The translations under genes and the position numbers were made by a program. The notes below the pieces were generated by a model that saw nothing but the letters and a program-made list of their open reading frames with translations, was not told where the DNA came from and did no database searches. From JBBEAM01 sp040882845 (lineage in GTDB: Bacteria; Pseudomonadota; Alphaproteobacteria; Kiloniellales; DSM-21159), in contig JBBEAM010000015.1 of the NCBI GenBank assembly GCA_040882845.1, positions 233,566 through 297,565 on the forward strand: a DNA stretch of 64,000 bases, written 5' to 3'. Positions 44,049-52,797 of this stretch are shown one piece after another (the stretch's first letter is position 1; each line of letters opens with the position of its first letter).

Positions 44049-44905
44049 TCGTACCCTTTCGTTCCCACCAGCCCAGTGGGTTTGACGAGCAGCAGGAAGA
44101 GCATCAGCACGAAGCCGACCGTCAGCGCGTGCTCGGCACCGAGGAAAACGCCGGAGAAGCTCTCGATCAGCCCAAGCGCCAGGCCGCCGACCAGGGCGCC
44201 GCTGACCGAGCCCAGGCCGCCGATGACGCAGACCACGAAGGCCTTGCCCAGCAAGATCCCACTGAGGTTGACCGAGATCGGAAAGACCATTGCGAAGACG
44301 GTACCCGCCGAGCCGGCCATCAAGGCGCCGATGCCGAAGGTGATCGCGTAGATATGGTTGACGCGGATGCCCATCAGCTCCGCCGCCGTGCGGTCCATGC
44401 GCACGGCGACGATCGCACGGCCGATCTTGGAGGCCTTCATCACCAGCAGCAGAAGACCGGTCAGCAATCCGGCGAGGACCATTCCGACCAGGCGGTCGCC
44501 GGGCAGGATGACATCGAAGAATTCGAAGGTTCCGAGATCGAGGGTGACCCGCCGGGGGGTTGGCGAGAAGTAGACCACGATCAGGTTGTACAAGATCATG
44601 TCCAGACCGAAGGTCAGGGTCAGCGTCGTCAATACCGGTGCGGTCACGACCTTGTTGATGAAGATGTACTGAATTGTATAGCCGAAGACGAAAAGCGTCG
44701 CCGCGATCGCCGGCAGAAGCAGCAGCGGGTGGACGCCGTAGAAGTGCCAGCCGAAGAAGGCCAGGTATCCGCCGAGCACGATGAAGCTGCCGTGCAGCAT
44801 GTTGATGACGTTCAGCACGCCCCAGACCAGGGAGAACCCGACGGCGAGCGAAGCGTAGATTGCGCCGAGGACGATGCCGTTCAGTAGGATCTGGGCTACA
44901 TCCAT
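44045..44905 (-). CDS. livH: Liv-type ABC transporter permease LivH
   Basis: A 286-residue permease with about eight helices. Motifs are LNGIVLGAIYASLAVGFSLVWGVLNVINMLHG, the EAA-like AIVAVRMDRTAAELMGIRVN and CVIGGLGSVSGALVGGLALG. ATG at 44905 has GGAGG upstream. It is the first gene of livHMGF and starts 285 bases after the stop of the molybdenum-enzyme small subunit. That gap holds no recognisable gene or strong terminator. Confidence 0.93.
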   Translation of the reverse strand: MDVAQILLNGIVLGAIYASLAVGFSLVWGVLNVINMLHGSFIVLGGYLAFFGWHFYGVHPLLLLPAIAATLFVFGYTIQYIFINKVVTAPVLTTLTLTFGLDMILYNLIVVYFSPTPRRVTLDLGTFEFFDVILPGDRLVGMVLAGLLTGLLLLVMKASKIGRAIVAVRMDRTAAELMGIRVNHIYAITFGIGALMAGSAGTVFAMVFPISVNLSGILLGKAFVVCVIGGLGSVSGALVGGLALGLIESFSGVFLGAEHALTVGFVLMLFLLLVKPTGLVGTKGYE

Positions 44906-45190
44906 GACGATGCCTCCGCGGCGAGACCCCATCCGGGCCCAGAACGGCGGAACGCGGTGCGCGCAAGGGCCGGCGAAACTGCGGCCGATGTCCAGGCGAA
45001 CATCCGAGACGGCGGAAAGGCGCAGCCGGTACCGCCTCCCGGCTCATTCGCAATCAGCAATTCCATCCTCTCTCCTTCGCGGCTCCCTGCCGTTCCTTGG
45101 TTGTGCGCAACGAGGCTTCTTGGTTGTCTCTGCGTCCTCTCTCGCAACTTCGCTTGGCGTCCCGCTGTCTAGCTCGCGGCCTCTGTGACC

Positions 45191-45709
45191 TCATTTTGCT
45201 CGACTCGAATCTGCGTCTCCGCGCAAGCGCGCAGCCGCATAGAGCGCCGCCTTGACGATCTCGGCATAGCCGGTGCAGCGGCAGATATTGCCACTCAGCG
45301 CCTCGCGCAGTTCCTCCTCCGTCGGATCCGGGTTGCCTTCGAGATAGTCGGCAAGCGACATCAGGAACCCCGGGGTGCAGAAGCCGCACTGCAGCGCGAA
45401 GTGCCGGTGAAAAGCGTCCTGAAGTATGCCGAAGCTGCCATCGGCTTCGGCCAGGCCCTCGATCGTCTCGACCCGACGGCCTTCGGCTTGCACCGCCAGA
45501 CAGAGGCAGGAGCGGACCGCCCTGCCGTCGAGCCGTACAGTGCAGGCGCCGCAGATTCCATGCTCACAGCCGACATGGGTTCCCGTGGCGCCAAGCTCCT
45601 GGCGCAGGAAATCCGAAAGCAGCATGTTCGGCGCGGCCGCACCCCGCTGCGGCTTCCCGTTCAGCTGCAGTTCCACGGCCACCGGGCGGTTTTTAGGATG
45701 CAGCGGCAT
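45191..45709 (-). CDS. Molybdenum hydroxylase [2Fe-2S] subunit (CoxS/XdhC-type)
   Basis: A 172-residue small subunit of the xanthine-oxidase family with two [2Fe-2S] clusters. The plant-type cluster is held by Cys48, Cys53, Cys56 and Cys68 (GCEHGICGACTV…CLC), and the all-helical cluster by Cys108, Cys111, Cys143 and Cys145 (CGFC…CRC). It passes electrons from the Mo site to the FAD subunit. It overlaps the FAD-subunit gene by 17 bases. There is no twin-arginine signal, so the enzyme is cytoplasmic. Confidence 0.94.
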   Translation of the reverse strand: MPLHPKNRPVAVELQLNGKPQRGAAAPNMLLSDFLRQELGATGTHVGCEHGICGACTVRLDGRAVRSCLCLAVQAEGRRVETIEGLAEADGSFGILQDAFHRHFALQCGFCTPGFLMSLADYLEGNPDPTEEELREALSGNICRCTGYAEIVKAALYAAARLRGDADSSRAK

Positions 45710-46523
45710 TGCTGACCTCCTGCAAAAGCGTGTGACCGAGCCGCCGCACCATCTCCCGCCGGTATCGGGCGCTGGCGTGAATGTCGTCGCTGCCGCCGAG
45801 CTGCCAGGCGAAGGCGTTCAAGGCCGCCTCCAGGTCCTCGGCGGACTGTGCGTCGAAAGTCTGAATCGTCGGCCTTTCGGCGACGCCGCCGACCCCCAGG
45901 CAAAGCGTCTTTGCGGTTTTCATCGCCGCGATCGAGACGATCGCGAAGTCGCCATGGCGGCGCGCCACCTCGCGAAAGCCGAAGCGCGCCAAGTCTTCCT
46001 GCAAGCGAAACCGCGCCGCGACGACCATCTCATCGGGCCGCCGGGCGGTCGTCAGCATGCCGGTCTGGAAATCCTGCGCCGCGAGCACGCGCTTGCCCTT
46101 CCGGCTTTTCAGCACGACCTCGCCGCCCAGGGTCGCGAGCGCGAGGGGAATTTCAGAGCTCGGATCGGCGTGACACAGCGAGCCGCAGACGGTTCCTCGG
46201 TTACGGGTCTGGAAATGCCCGACATAGGGCAGAGCCTGCGCCAGCAGAGGCGCGCGCGTTGCCAGCTCCGGCCAAGCGAGGAGTTCGGCCTGGGTCGTCG
46301 TCGCGCCGACTTCCAGCCAGTCGCCCTTGCAGCGGATGTAGGAGAGATCGCGCAGCCGCGTCACGTCCACCAGGACGCTCGGATGCGCCAGACGCATGTT
46401 GAGCATGGCCATCAGCGATTGCCCGCCGGCGATGATCCGCGCGTCCTCGCCGTGCTCGTGCAGGCAGGCCAGGGCCTCCTCGAGGCTGTCCGCGATCAGC
46501 AGGTCGAAGGGCGCGGGTTTCAT
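45693..46523 (-). CDS. Molybdenum hydroxylase FAD-binding subunit (CoxM-type)
   Basis: A 276-residue medium subunit. The PCMH-type FAD motifs are IIAGGQSLMAMLNMRLAHPS at about 30-49 and TVCGSLCHADPSSEIPLAL near 111, with the CO-dehydrogenase flavoprotein C-terminal domain after residue 175. It transfers electrons from the iron-sulfur subunit to an acceptor. ATG at 46523 overlaps the stop of the large subunit by four bases. Confidence 0.93.
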   Translation of the reverse strand: MKPAPFDLLIADSLEEALACLHEHGEDARIIAGGQSLMAMLNMRLAHPSVLVDVTRLRDLSYIRCKGDWLEVGATTTQAELLAWPELATRAPLLAQALPYVGHFQTRNRGTVCGSLCHADPSSEIPLALATLGGEVVLKSRKGKRVLAAQDFQTGMLTTARRPDEMVVAARFRLQEDLARFGFREVARRHGDFAIVSIAAMKTAKTLCLGVGGVAERPTIQTFDAQSAEDLEAALNAFAWQLGGSDDIHASARYRREMVRRLGHTLLQEVSNAAAS

Positions 46524-49500
46524 GAGCTCAGCCCTAGTCTTTCGCGCAGGCGCGACCACAAGCCCCGCCGCGCGGGTCCCCCTGCCTGACTGACCAGGGC
46601 GCGAAAGAACTGCTGGATCAGGCTGCGCGCCGCACCGTCGAGCATTCTGCCGCCAACGGCGGCGACCTTGCCGGCGACTTTGACCCGGTAGCTGTAGCTG
46701 ACCCGCGTCCCGCCCTCGCAGGCTTCGAGATGCACCTCGCCGCTTCCCGAGCCCGAACCGAGCGGCCCGGAGAGGCTGCCCTCCAGCTTCGCCTTCCGGG
46801 GCTCCTCCAGATCGAACAGCCGCACATCCGCCTGGAAGCGGCCGCGCACCGGACCGACGCCCATATCCACACTCGCCCGGTAGCGGTTCTCGCCGGCCGT
46901 CTCCAGGGAACGACAGCCGGGAATCACGGCGGCCAGCGAATCCGGGTCGAGCAGGCTGCGCCAGACCTCCTCCGGCGGCGCCGGCACGATCACCGAATCC
47001 TCGCCGGTAAGACTGCGCCCGCTCCCGGACGCTTCCGGCGCCTCGCTTTCCGGGGCGCCGACCCGCGCCTGCTCCTCGGCAAGCAGCAGATCGGCCACGC
47101 GGGACGGTGTCACCGGCAGCACCACGTCGTCGATGCCCAGGGCATCGGCGACCGCGTTGGCGATGCAGACCGGCGTCGTATAGGTGTTGCCCTCGCCCAC
47201 CCCCTTGGCGCCGAGCAGGGTCACCGGCGAGGGCGACGGCGTGCAGTGCACGATGTCGAGCGGCGGCATCTCCGCGGCCGTGGCGATCAGGTAGTCGGCG
47301 AAGGATCCCGAATAGAAGGCGCCGTCCTCGCCATAGACGAATTCCTCGTAGAGCGCGGCGCCGAAGCCGGCGGCGAAGGAACCGCCGACCTGCCCCTCCA
47401 GCAGGGCCGGGTTGAGCACCGTGCCGCAGTCGTGCGCCGTGACGTAGCGGTCGACCTTGACGTCGAAGGTCACCGGATCGATCTCCACCCCGCAGAAATC
47501 GAAAATGAAGCCGTAGGCGAGCTCGCAGTTGATCTCGCCCAGCTCATTGCTCGGCTCCAGCTCCTTGGCGGACCAGGCCGCACGCTCGTGCATGCCAGGC
47601 TCCATGCCTTCCGGCAGGCTGCCCGGCGACCAGTGGGCCAGGGCGGCGATGCGATACAGCGGCACCGCGTTATCCGGGTTGTCGGGATCGCGGATCATGC
47701 TGTCGGAGAAAACCAGATCCTCCGCCGGGCGGTTCAGGGTCCCGCTGGCGATCCGGGCCAGCTTTGCACGCACCCGCTGCGCGGCGAGATGGGTGGCGCT
47801 GCCGACCGCGGCGGCGAAGCGGCTGGAGTAGTTGCCCGAGGCGATCGACCAGGCGTCTTTTTGCGTATCCAGGTCGGTGTTGACCATGATCGCCTCCGGC
47901 GCCACGCCGAGCTGATCGGCGACGATCTGCGACAAGGTCGTGGCGTGGCCCTGCCCCTGCGGCACGGAGTCGGCGACCACGTTGATCGAGCCCGAGGCAT
48001 CGACGGAAACCGTCGCATAGACGATGGCGCCGTCCTTCGGCCCGGACTTCTTGCGCTTCTCCGCGCTTTTCGCGATGGCGATGTAGCCCATGTTCGACTG
48101 GCTGGGCTCGATTCCCACCGCGTAGCCGATGCCGTAATACTTGCCCTGGGCGCGAACTTCCTCCCGGCGGCGCTTCAAATCCTCAAGCCGGCCCTCGGCC
48201 ACGGCCTCGTCGATGCAGCGTCCGTAATTGCCGGAGTCGTAAACCGCCCCGGCTGGCGCGCGATAGGGAAAGACGTCCGCTGGCAGGATGTTGCGGCGCA
48301 AAACCTCCAAGGGATCGAGGTCGAGCACGACCGCGATCCGCTGCATCAGCCGTTCCGTGGCGTAGTAGAGCTGCGGCCCGCCGAAGCCGCGGACCGCCCC
48401 GCTCGGGCACTTGTTGGTGACGACGATGTTCATGGTCACGTCGAGGTGGCGCAGCTTGTAGGCGTTCGAGGTGGTGCCGTGCATGCGGAAGATCGGGCCC
48501 GGCATCGGCGCGCGGATATGGCCGCCGTGATCGTCCCAGTGCTCCAGGCGCAGGGCGGTCACCTCGCCCGCGGCGGTATAGGCGGCCTCGACCCGGGTAA
48601 CCCGGTTCGGCGCGCTGTTGGCGGCGACCAGATGCTCCAGGCGGTCCTCGACCCACTTGACCGGCCGGCCGGCGAGCTTGGAGGCGACGCACATCACCAC
48701 GATGCTGGGGAACATCGTCAGCTTGACCCCGAAGTTTCCGCCGGCGTTCGGCGGCGAGCGCATCCGCAGCTTGTTGCCCGGTACGCGCAGGCTCCAGGCC
48801 ATCACGGAGTGCATGCCGAAGGGCCCGGGAAAATTCGATATCACGTCATAACCGTCGTTTTCCGGCAGGAATTCCGCGATGCAGACGAAACCTTCGATCG
48901 GTGGAATCGAGTTGCGCGGATAGACGATGTCGAAGGACATCCTACGCTCGGCGGAGTCGAAGGCCGCCTCGGGCTCGCCGTGCCGGAAATGATGCTTGGA
49001 GATCAGGTTGGACTTCACCGCCGGGTGCAGAACCGGCGCGTCCTCTTCGACCGCCTTCAGGGGATCCAGCACCGGCTCGAGCGGACGGTAGACCACCTCG
49101 ATGTCGTCGAGCGCATCCTCGGCCAGATAGCGGTCCTCGGCGCAGACCACGGCGACCGCCTCGCCGGCGAAGACCACCTTGTCCACCGCCAGTCCGTAGT
49201 ACTCCAGCGGCGCCTCGAGCGGCACCTTCATCGCGGCGATGTGGCGGCGCATATCCTCGCCGGTAATCACCGCGTGCACCCCGGGCCGCGCCAGGCAGGC
49301 GGAAACATCGATGCTTTCGATTTCCGCGTGGGCATGGGGCGAACGCAGGATCGCCGCCTGCAGGGTGCCGCGCTTGACCGGCAGATCGTCGCAGAACTGA
49401 CCGCGGCCGTTCAGCAGGGCGCGGTTTTCCACCCGCAGGACGGATTGCCCAATATAGGACTTGCCCGCTGCGCCCTTATCCGGCGGCGGGCGTTCGAGGG

Positions 49501-49525
49501 TCAGGTCTTTGCCGCTATCCGACAT
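46520..49525 (-). CDS. Molybdenum hydroxylase large subunit fused to CoxG-like SRPBCC domain
   Basis: A 1001-residue fusion. Residues about 20-790 are the molybdopterin-cytosine-dinucleotide-binding subunit of the xanthine-oxidase family (LLNGRGQFCDDL, VFAGEAVAVVCAEDRY, GAKGVGEGNTYTTPVCIANAVADAL with the conserved active-site Glu). The active-site loop reads AVRGFGGPQ, unlike the Cys-containing loop of true CO dehydrogenase, so this is a hydroxylase of an organic substrate such as an N-heterocycle or aldehyde. Residues about 835-980 form an SRPBCC/CoxG domain (IVPAPPEEVWRSLLDPDSLAAVIPGC), usually a separate protein that recruits or matures the enzyme at the membrane. It overlaps both neighbours, in an operon. 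Confidence 0.9.
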   Translation of the reverse strand: MSDSGKDLTLERPPPDKGAAGKSYIGQSVLRVENRALLNGRGQFCDDLPVKRGTLQAAILRSPHAHAEIESIDVSACLARPGVHAVITGEDMRRHIAAMKVPLEAPLEYYGLAVDKVVFAGEAVAVVCAEDRYLAEDALDDIEVVYRPLEPVLDPLKAVEEDAPVLHPAVKSNLISKHHFRHGEPEAAFDSAERRMSFDIVYPRNSIPPIEGFVCIAEFLPENDGYDVISNFPGPFGMHSVMAWSLRVPGNKLRMRSPPNAGGNFGVKLTMFPSIVVMCVASKLAGRPVKWVEDRLEHLVAANSAPNRVTRVEAAYTAAGEVTALRLEHWDDHGGHIRAPMPGPIFRMHGTTSNAYKLRHLDVTMNIVVTNKCPSGAVRGFGGPQLYYATERLMQRIAVVLDLDPLEVLRRNILPADVFPYRAPAGAVYDSGNYGRCIDEAVAEGRLEDLKRRREEVRAQGKYYGIGYAVGIEPSQSNMGYIAIAKSAEKRKKSGPKDGAIVYATVSVDASGSINVVADSVPQGQGHATTLSQIVADQLGVAPEAIMVNTDLDTQKDAWSIASGNYSSRFAAAVGSATHLAAQRVRAKLARIASGTLNRPAEDLVFSDSMIRDPDNPDNAVPLYRIAALAHWSPGSLPEGMEPGMHERAAWSAKELEPSNELGEINCELAYGFIFDFCGVEIDPVTFDVKVDRYVTAHDCGTVLNPALLEGQVGGSFAAGFGAALYEEFVYGEDGAFYSGSFADYLIATAAEMPPLDIVHCTPSPSPVTLLGAKGVGEGNTYTTPVCIANAVADALGIDDVVLPVTPSRVADLLLAEEQARVGAPESEAPEASGSGRSLTGEDSVIVPAPPEEVWRSLLDPDSLAAVIPGCRSLETAGENRYRASVDMGVGPVRGRFQADVRLFDLEEPRKAKLEGSLSGPLGSGSGSGEVHLEACEGGTRVSYSYRVKVAGKVAAVGGRMLDGAARSLIQQFFRALVSQAGGPARRGLWSRLRERLGLSS

Positions 49526-51686
49526 CTGCGCGCACCAGCCCCTGGCCGCAAGCCCCGGCCGCAAGATCGCTCATGATGAAACGGGCGTCGACGATCGCGG
49601 CGCCCTCCTTGCCCACGATCACCGGGTTCAGATCGATCTCCTGAACCGCGTCATGGTCGAGGGCGAAGCGTGACAGCGCCACCAGAATCTTCACCAGGGC
49701 TTCGCTATCCGCCGCGGCTTCGCCGCGTACCCCGGAGAGAATGCGGGAAATCTTGGTCTCGCGGATCATCGCCCGGGCCTCCTCGGCGTCCACCGGCGCG
49801 ACGCGCAGGGCCACGTCGTCGAGGACTTCCGCATAGATGCCGCCCGAGCCGACGACGATGCAGGGTCCGAAACTAGGGTCGCGCACCATGCCGACCATGA
49901 CCTCGATGCCCTTTGCGGCCATCTCCTGGACGACCACGCCTTCCAGCTTGGCGCCCGGCGCGTTGCGGCGCACTGCCTGGCAAAGTCCATCGTAGGCCTC
50001 TTCGAGCGCAGCGCCGCGCTCTACGCCAAGGACCACGCCGCCGCTTTCCGACTTGTGGACGATGTCCTGGGATGACGCCTTCAGACAGAAGGGCGCCTTC
50101 AGGTCGTTGGTCGCCGTCTCCAGGGAGTCCGCCGCCTCCACGAGCGCCCAGGGTGCGACGGGCAGGTCGTAGGCTTCGAGGATCTCGAAGGCTTCAGTGA
50201 AGAGGTAGGCCTTGCCTTGCGCGCGCTGCAAAATCCCCGCCACTTCCTGTGGCGCCGCGCCGCTCCTCGCGGTCTGCGGGCGGGCGGCCTGCTGGGTGCG
50301 CTGATGGTGATCCGCCAGGTGCGCGAGAGCCTGCGCCGCGCCGTCCAGGCTGGGAAAGACCATGGCCTTGCCCGAAGCCTCGACGGTCTTGGTGATGCCC
50401 TCGATATCCTGACCGTAGGACCAGCAGGCGATTGGCTTGTCGGGATAGCTTGCCGCCAGGCGCGAGACATGCTGCGACACGTCGAAGTTCTGGTACTTCG
50501 GCAGATTGTAGGAACAGTAGATGCAGAGCACTGCATCGACGGCGTCGTCGTTCAGAACCCCTTCCAGGATCGCCGGGAAGGAACTCTCCATGTCCTTGGC
50601 GATGGGAATCCAGATGTCGAGCGGGTTTTCGATCTCCAGCCACGCCGGAAAGAAGTGACGCATGCTGTCGAGGGTTTCCGCCGACAGCTCGGCGAGTTCC
50701 AGCCCCGCATCGTCGATGGCGTCCAGGGCCAGTACGGCGCCGCCGCCGGAGAAGCTGACGACCGCGACGCGCCGTCCGGCAGCCTTGCCATAGGTGGCGA
50801 AGGCCTTGGAAAACAGCCGCAGCTCCTCGGCGCTGCGCGCCTCGACCACCCCGGCCTGGCGCAGCGCCTGATGGTAGACCCGCGACTCGCCGGCGACGGC
50901 GCCGGTGTGCGATGCCACCGCCTTCAGCCCGAGCCTGGATTTCCCCGCCTTGAGAGCGACGATCGGCTTGCGCCGGGCGATCCGCGCGGCGGCTTCGAGA
51001 AAGCCGCGGCCATCCTCGATCGCTTCGAGGTGGCACTCGATCACGCCGATGTCGTCGTCGGCCTCGTAGTACTCGAGAACGTCGACCAGGCCGAGATCGC
51101 AGGCGTTGCCGAGATCGACGGTCTTGCCGAAGCCAGCGGCTTCGTTGTTGACCAGATGATGCCCCATCATCAGAAAACCGGACTGTGCGACCTGACCCAC
51201 AGGGCTCGCCGGGTCGCGGCTGATTTCGATGAAGGAAGAGGTGAAACCGGCCCGCGCGTCGGCGACGCCGATGGTGTTGGGGCCGAGAACGCGGATGCCG
51301 CTGCGTTCGATCACCTCGGTCAGCCTGCGCTGCTCCTCGGCGCCGGCCTCGTCGGCATCGGCGAAACCCTGGGTTATGACGATGGCCGCGCGGATCCCCC
51401 GCCCGGCGCAGCGTTCGACGATGTCCACGACGGTGGAACGCTCGACGGAGATGACCGCGAGGTCCAGCCCCTCGGGCAGATCCTCGATCGTCTTGCAAAC
51501 CGTGATGCCGCTCACTGCCGGCATCTTAGGATTCACGACGTAGACGTCGCCGTCGTATCCGAAGTCTTCCAGGGAGGTGAGAATGCTGACTGGCGAGCCG
51601 ACCGCGCCGCGCGACAGCCCGATGATGGCGACCGAGCGTGGCCGGAAAATCAGATCAAGCGGCTTTGTCTCGCTTTCGGATGACAT
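49515..51686 (-). CDS. ADP-forming acyl-CoA synthetase (acetate--CoA ligase family), fused alpha-beta
   Basis: A 723-residue enzyme of the NDP-forming acyl-CoA synthetase family, which links acyl-CoA formation or cleavage to ATP through phosphohistidine. A CoA-binding Rossmann domain (VAIIGLSRGAVGSP) comes first, followed by two succinyl-CoA-ligase-like domains with the phospho-acceptor His260 in VASHTGAVAGE, and a C-terminal ATP-grasp domain from about 490 (FCLKASSQDIVHKSESGGVVLGV). It may conserve energy by turning an acyl-CoA product into acid and ATP, or may activate an acid. It overlaps the molybdenum large subunit by 11 bases and follows the LLM gene by 97 bases. Confidence 0.9.
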   Translation of the reverse strand: MSSESETKPLDLIFRPRSVAIIGLSRGAVGSPVSILTSLEDFGYDGDVYVVNPKMPAVSGITVCKTIEDLPEGLDLAVISVERSTVVDIVERCAGRGIRAAIVITQGFADADEAGAEEQRRLTEVIERSGIRVLGPNTIGVADARAGFTSSFIEISRDPASPVGQVAQSGFLMMGHHLVNNEAAGFGKTVDLGNACDLGLVDVLEYYEADDDIGVIECHLEAIEDGRGFLEAAARIARRKPIVALKAGKSRLGLKAVASHTGAVAGESRVYHQALRQAGVVEARSAEELRLFSKAFATYGKAAGRRVAVVSFSGGGAVLALDAIDDAGLELAELSAETLDSMRHFFPAWLEIENPLDIWIPIAKDMESSFPAILEGVLNDDAVDAVLCIYCSYNLPKYQNFDVSQHVSRLAASYPDKPIACWSYGQDIEGITKTVEASGKAMVFPSLDGAAQALAHLADHHQRTQQAARPQTARSGAAPQEVAGILQRAQGKAYLFTEAFEILEAYDLPVAPWALVEAADSLETATNDLKAPFCLKASSQDIVHKSESGGVVLGVERGAALEEAYDGLCQAVRRNAPGAKLEGVVVQEMAAKGIEVMVGMVRDPSFGPCIVVGSGGIYAEVLDDVALRVAPVDAEEARAMIRETKISRILSGVRGEAAADSEALVKILVALSRFALDHDAVQEIDLNPVIVGKEGAAIVDARFIMSDLAAGACGQGLVRADVG

Positions 51687-51783
51687 CGCTGCGACTCGCT
51701 CCCCCGTGAAGATCCCTGCCCGCTTTTGGGGCGATTGCGCCGCGCGGCCGGCGGTCGGCTCCAGCCGCGCGGCGGTTGTTTCG

Positions 51784-52722
51784 TTAGATGATTTTCCCCG
51801 GCGCGATCTTGTTGAGCTCCGGAACGACTTCGGTGGCCAGCTGCTCGAGATGGCTGCGGCGCTGGTCCGGCGGCATGATCGGCGCCAGGATCAGATAGTT
51901 CGCACCCGCCTCGATGTACTTGGCGAGATAGTCGGCAACCCGGGCCGACGAACCGTAGGCGCAGTACTTGTCGACCAGCTCGGAAAAGTCCTGGTCGTAG
52001 CGGTAGCTCAGCTCCTCGATCCCACGCTGGCGCGCCGCTTGCTCGTCGTCGCCAAGGCTGACGTAGATGAAGCAGGCAAAGGTGTAGTCCTTCGGCAGTG
52101 TGCGCCCGGCCTCCTCGGCAAATTCCTTCACCTGGTGGAAGGAGGTATGGCAGCGGTCGGCGGTGTACATGTAGGGATGCCAGCCATCGCCAATCGTCGC
52201 GGCGCGGCGCATCGGGGCGTCCTGGCGGCCCGAAACCCAGATCGGCGGCCCGCCGGGGGTCACCGGCTTCGGCAGCATGTTGACGTCCTCGAGATTGAAG
52301 ATCTTGCCCTGGTAGTCGAAGCGATCCTCGGTCCAGTAGCGCTTCATGATCTCGATCGCCTCCTGAGTGCGCTGGCCGCGCTCCTTGACGGGGACGCCGC
52401 AGGCCTGGAACTCCCGCGGATAGTCGCCGCCAACCCCAACGGTCAGCAGGACGCGTCCCTCGGAAAGCACGTCGAGACTGGAAAACTGCTTTGCCGCCAT
52501 CGTCGGGTGGCGCAGCGGAAGAATCAGCGTCGCCGGGCCGACCTTGATCCTGCTGGTCAGGGCCGCGGCGCGGGTCAGCACCGTCACCGCCTCCAGGATC
52601 GGACGGTGATAGACGATGTGCTCCCCGGTCCAGAAGGAATCGTAGTCGAGCTCCTCGACCGCACGGATATCCTCCGCGCTCCAGTGGTCACCACCGCAGC
52701 TAACGCCGATTTTCGCTTGCAT
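51784..52722 (-). CDS. LLM-class putative F420-dependent oxidoreductase
   Basis: A 312-residue TIM-barrel of the luciferase-like monooxygenase superfamily. The pattern FWTGEHIVYHRPILEAVTVLTRAAALTSRIKVG, LPLRHPTMAAKQFSSLDVLSEGR and VGVGGDYPREFQACGV matches the F420-dependent branch (TIGR03619-like) rather than the FMN monooxygenases, but sequence alone does not prove the cofactor. The strongest support is context: five genes for making and reducing F420 lie 5 kb away and appear co-regulated. It probably carries out a hydride transfer on a catabolic intermediate. ATG at 52722 gives the family N-terminus. Confidence 0.85.
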   Translation of the reverse strand: MQAKIGVSCGGDHWSAEDIRAVEELDYDSFWTGEHIVYHRPILEAVTVLTRAAALTSRIKVGPATLILPLRHPTMAAKQFSSLDVLSEGRVLLTVGVGGDYPREFQACGVPVKERGQRTQEAIEIMKRYWTEDRFDYQGKIFNLEDVNMLPKPVTPGGPPIWVSGRQDAPMRRAATIGDGWHPYMYTADRCHTSFHQVKEFAEEAGRTLPKDYTFACFIYVSLGDDEQAARQRGIEELSYRYDQDFSELVDKYCAYGSSARVADYLAKYIEAGANYLILAPIMPPDQRRSHLEQLATEVVPELNKIAPGKII

Positions 52723-52797
52723 GCCTAACTCCTCTGTTCCCCCGGAGCGTCGGAGCACTCCGTCGTGAATGGTCCACCGTGCCGCCTGAAGACGCGG

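Noticed and set aside
44896..45147. Possible small gene between the [2Fe-2S] subunit and livH, with an AG-rich site before an ATG at 45066
   Set aside because: The product is low-complexity, has no recognisable motif and would overlap the livH start; more likely leader sequence.
45191..49525. Calling the molybdenum enzyme a carbon monoxide dehydrogenase
   Set aside because: The large-subunit active-site loop lacks the Cys-containing motif of form-I CoxL, so only the family is assigned.
46730..49576. 948-codon open frame on the plus strand across the molybdenum large subunit
   Set aside because: It is the antisense of a well-supported gene; its His/Arg/Asp-rich product is typical of high-GC antisense frames.
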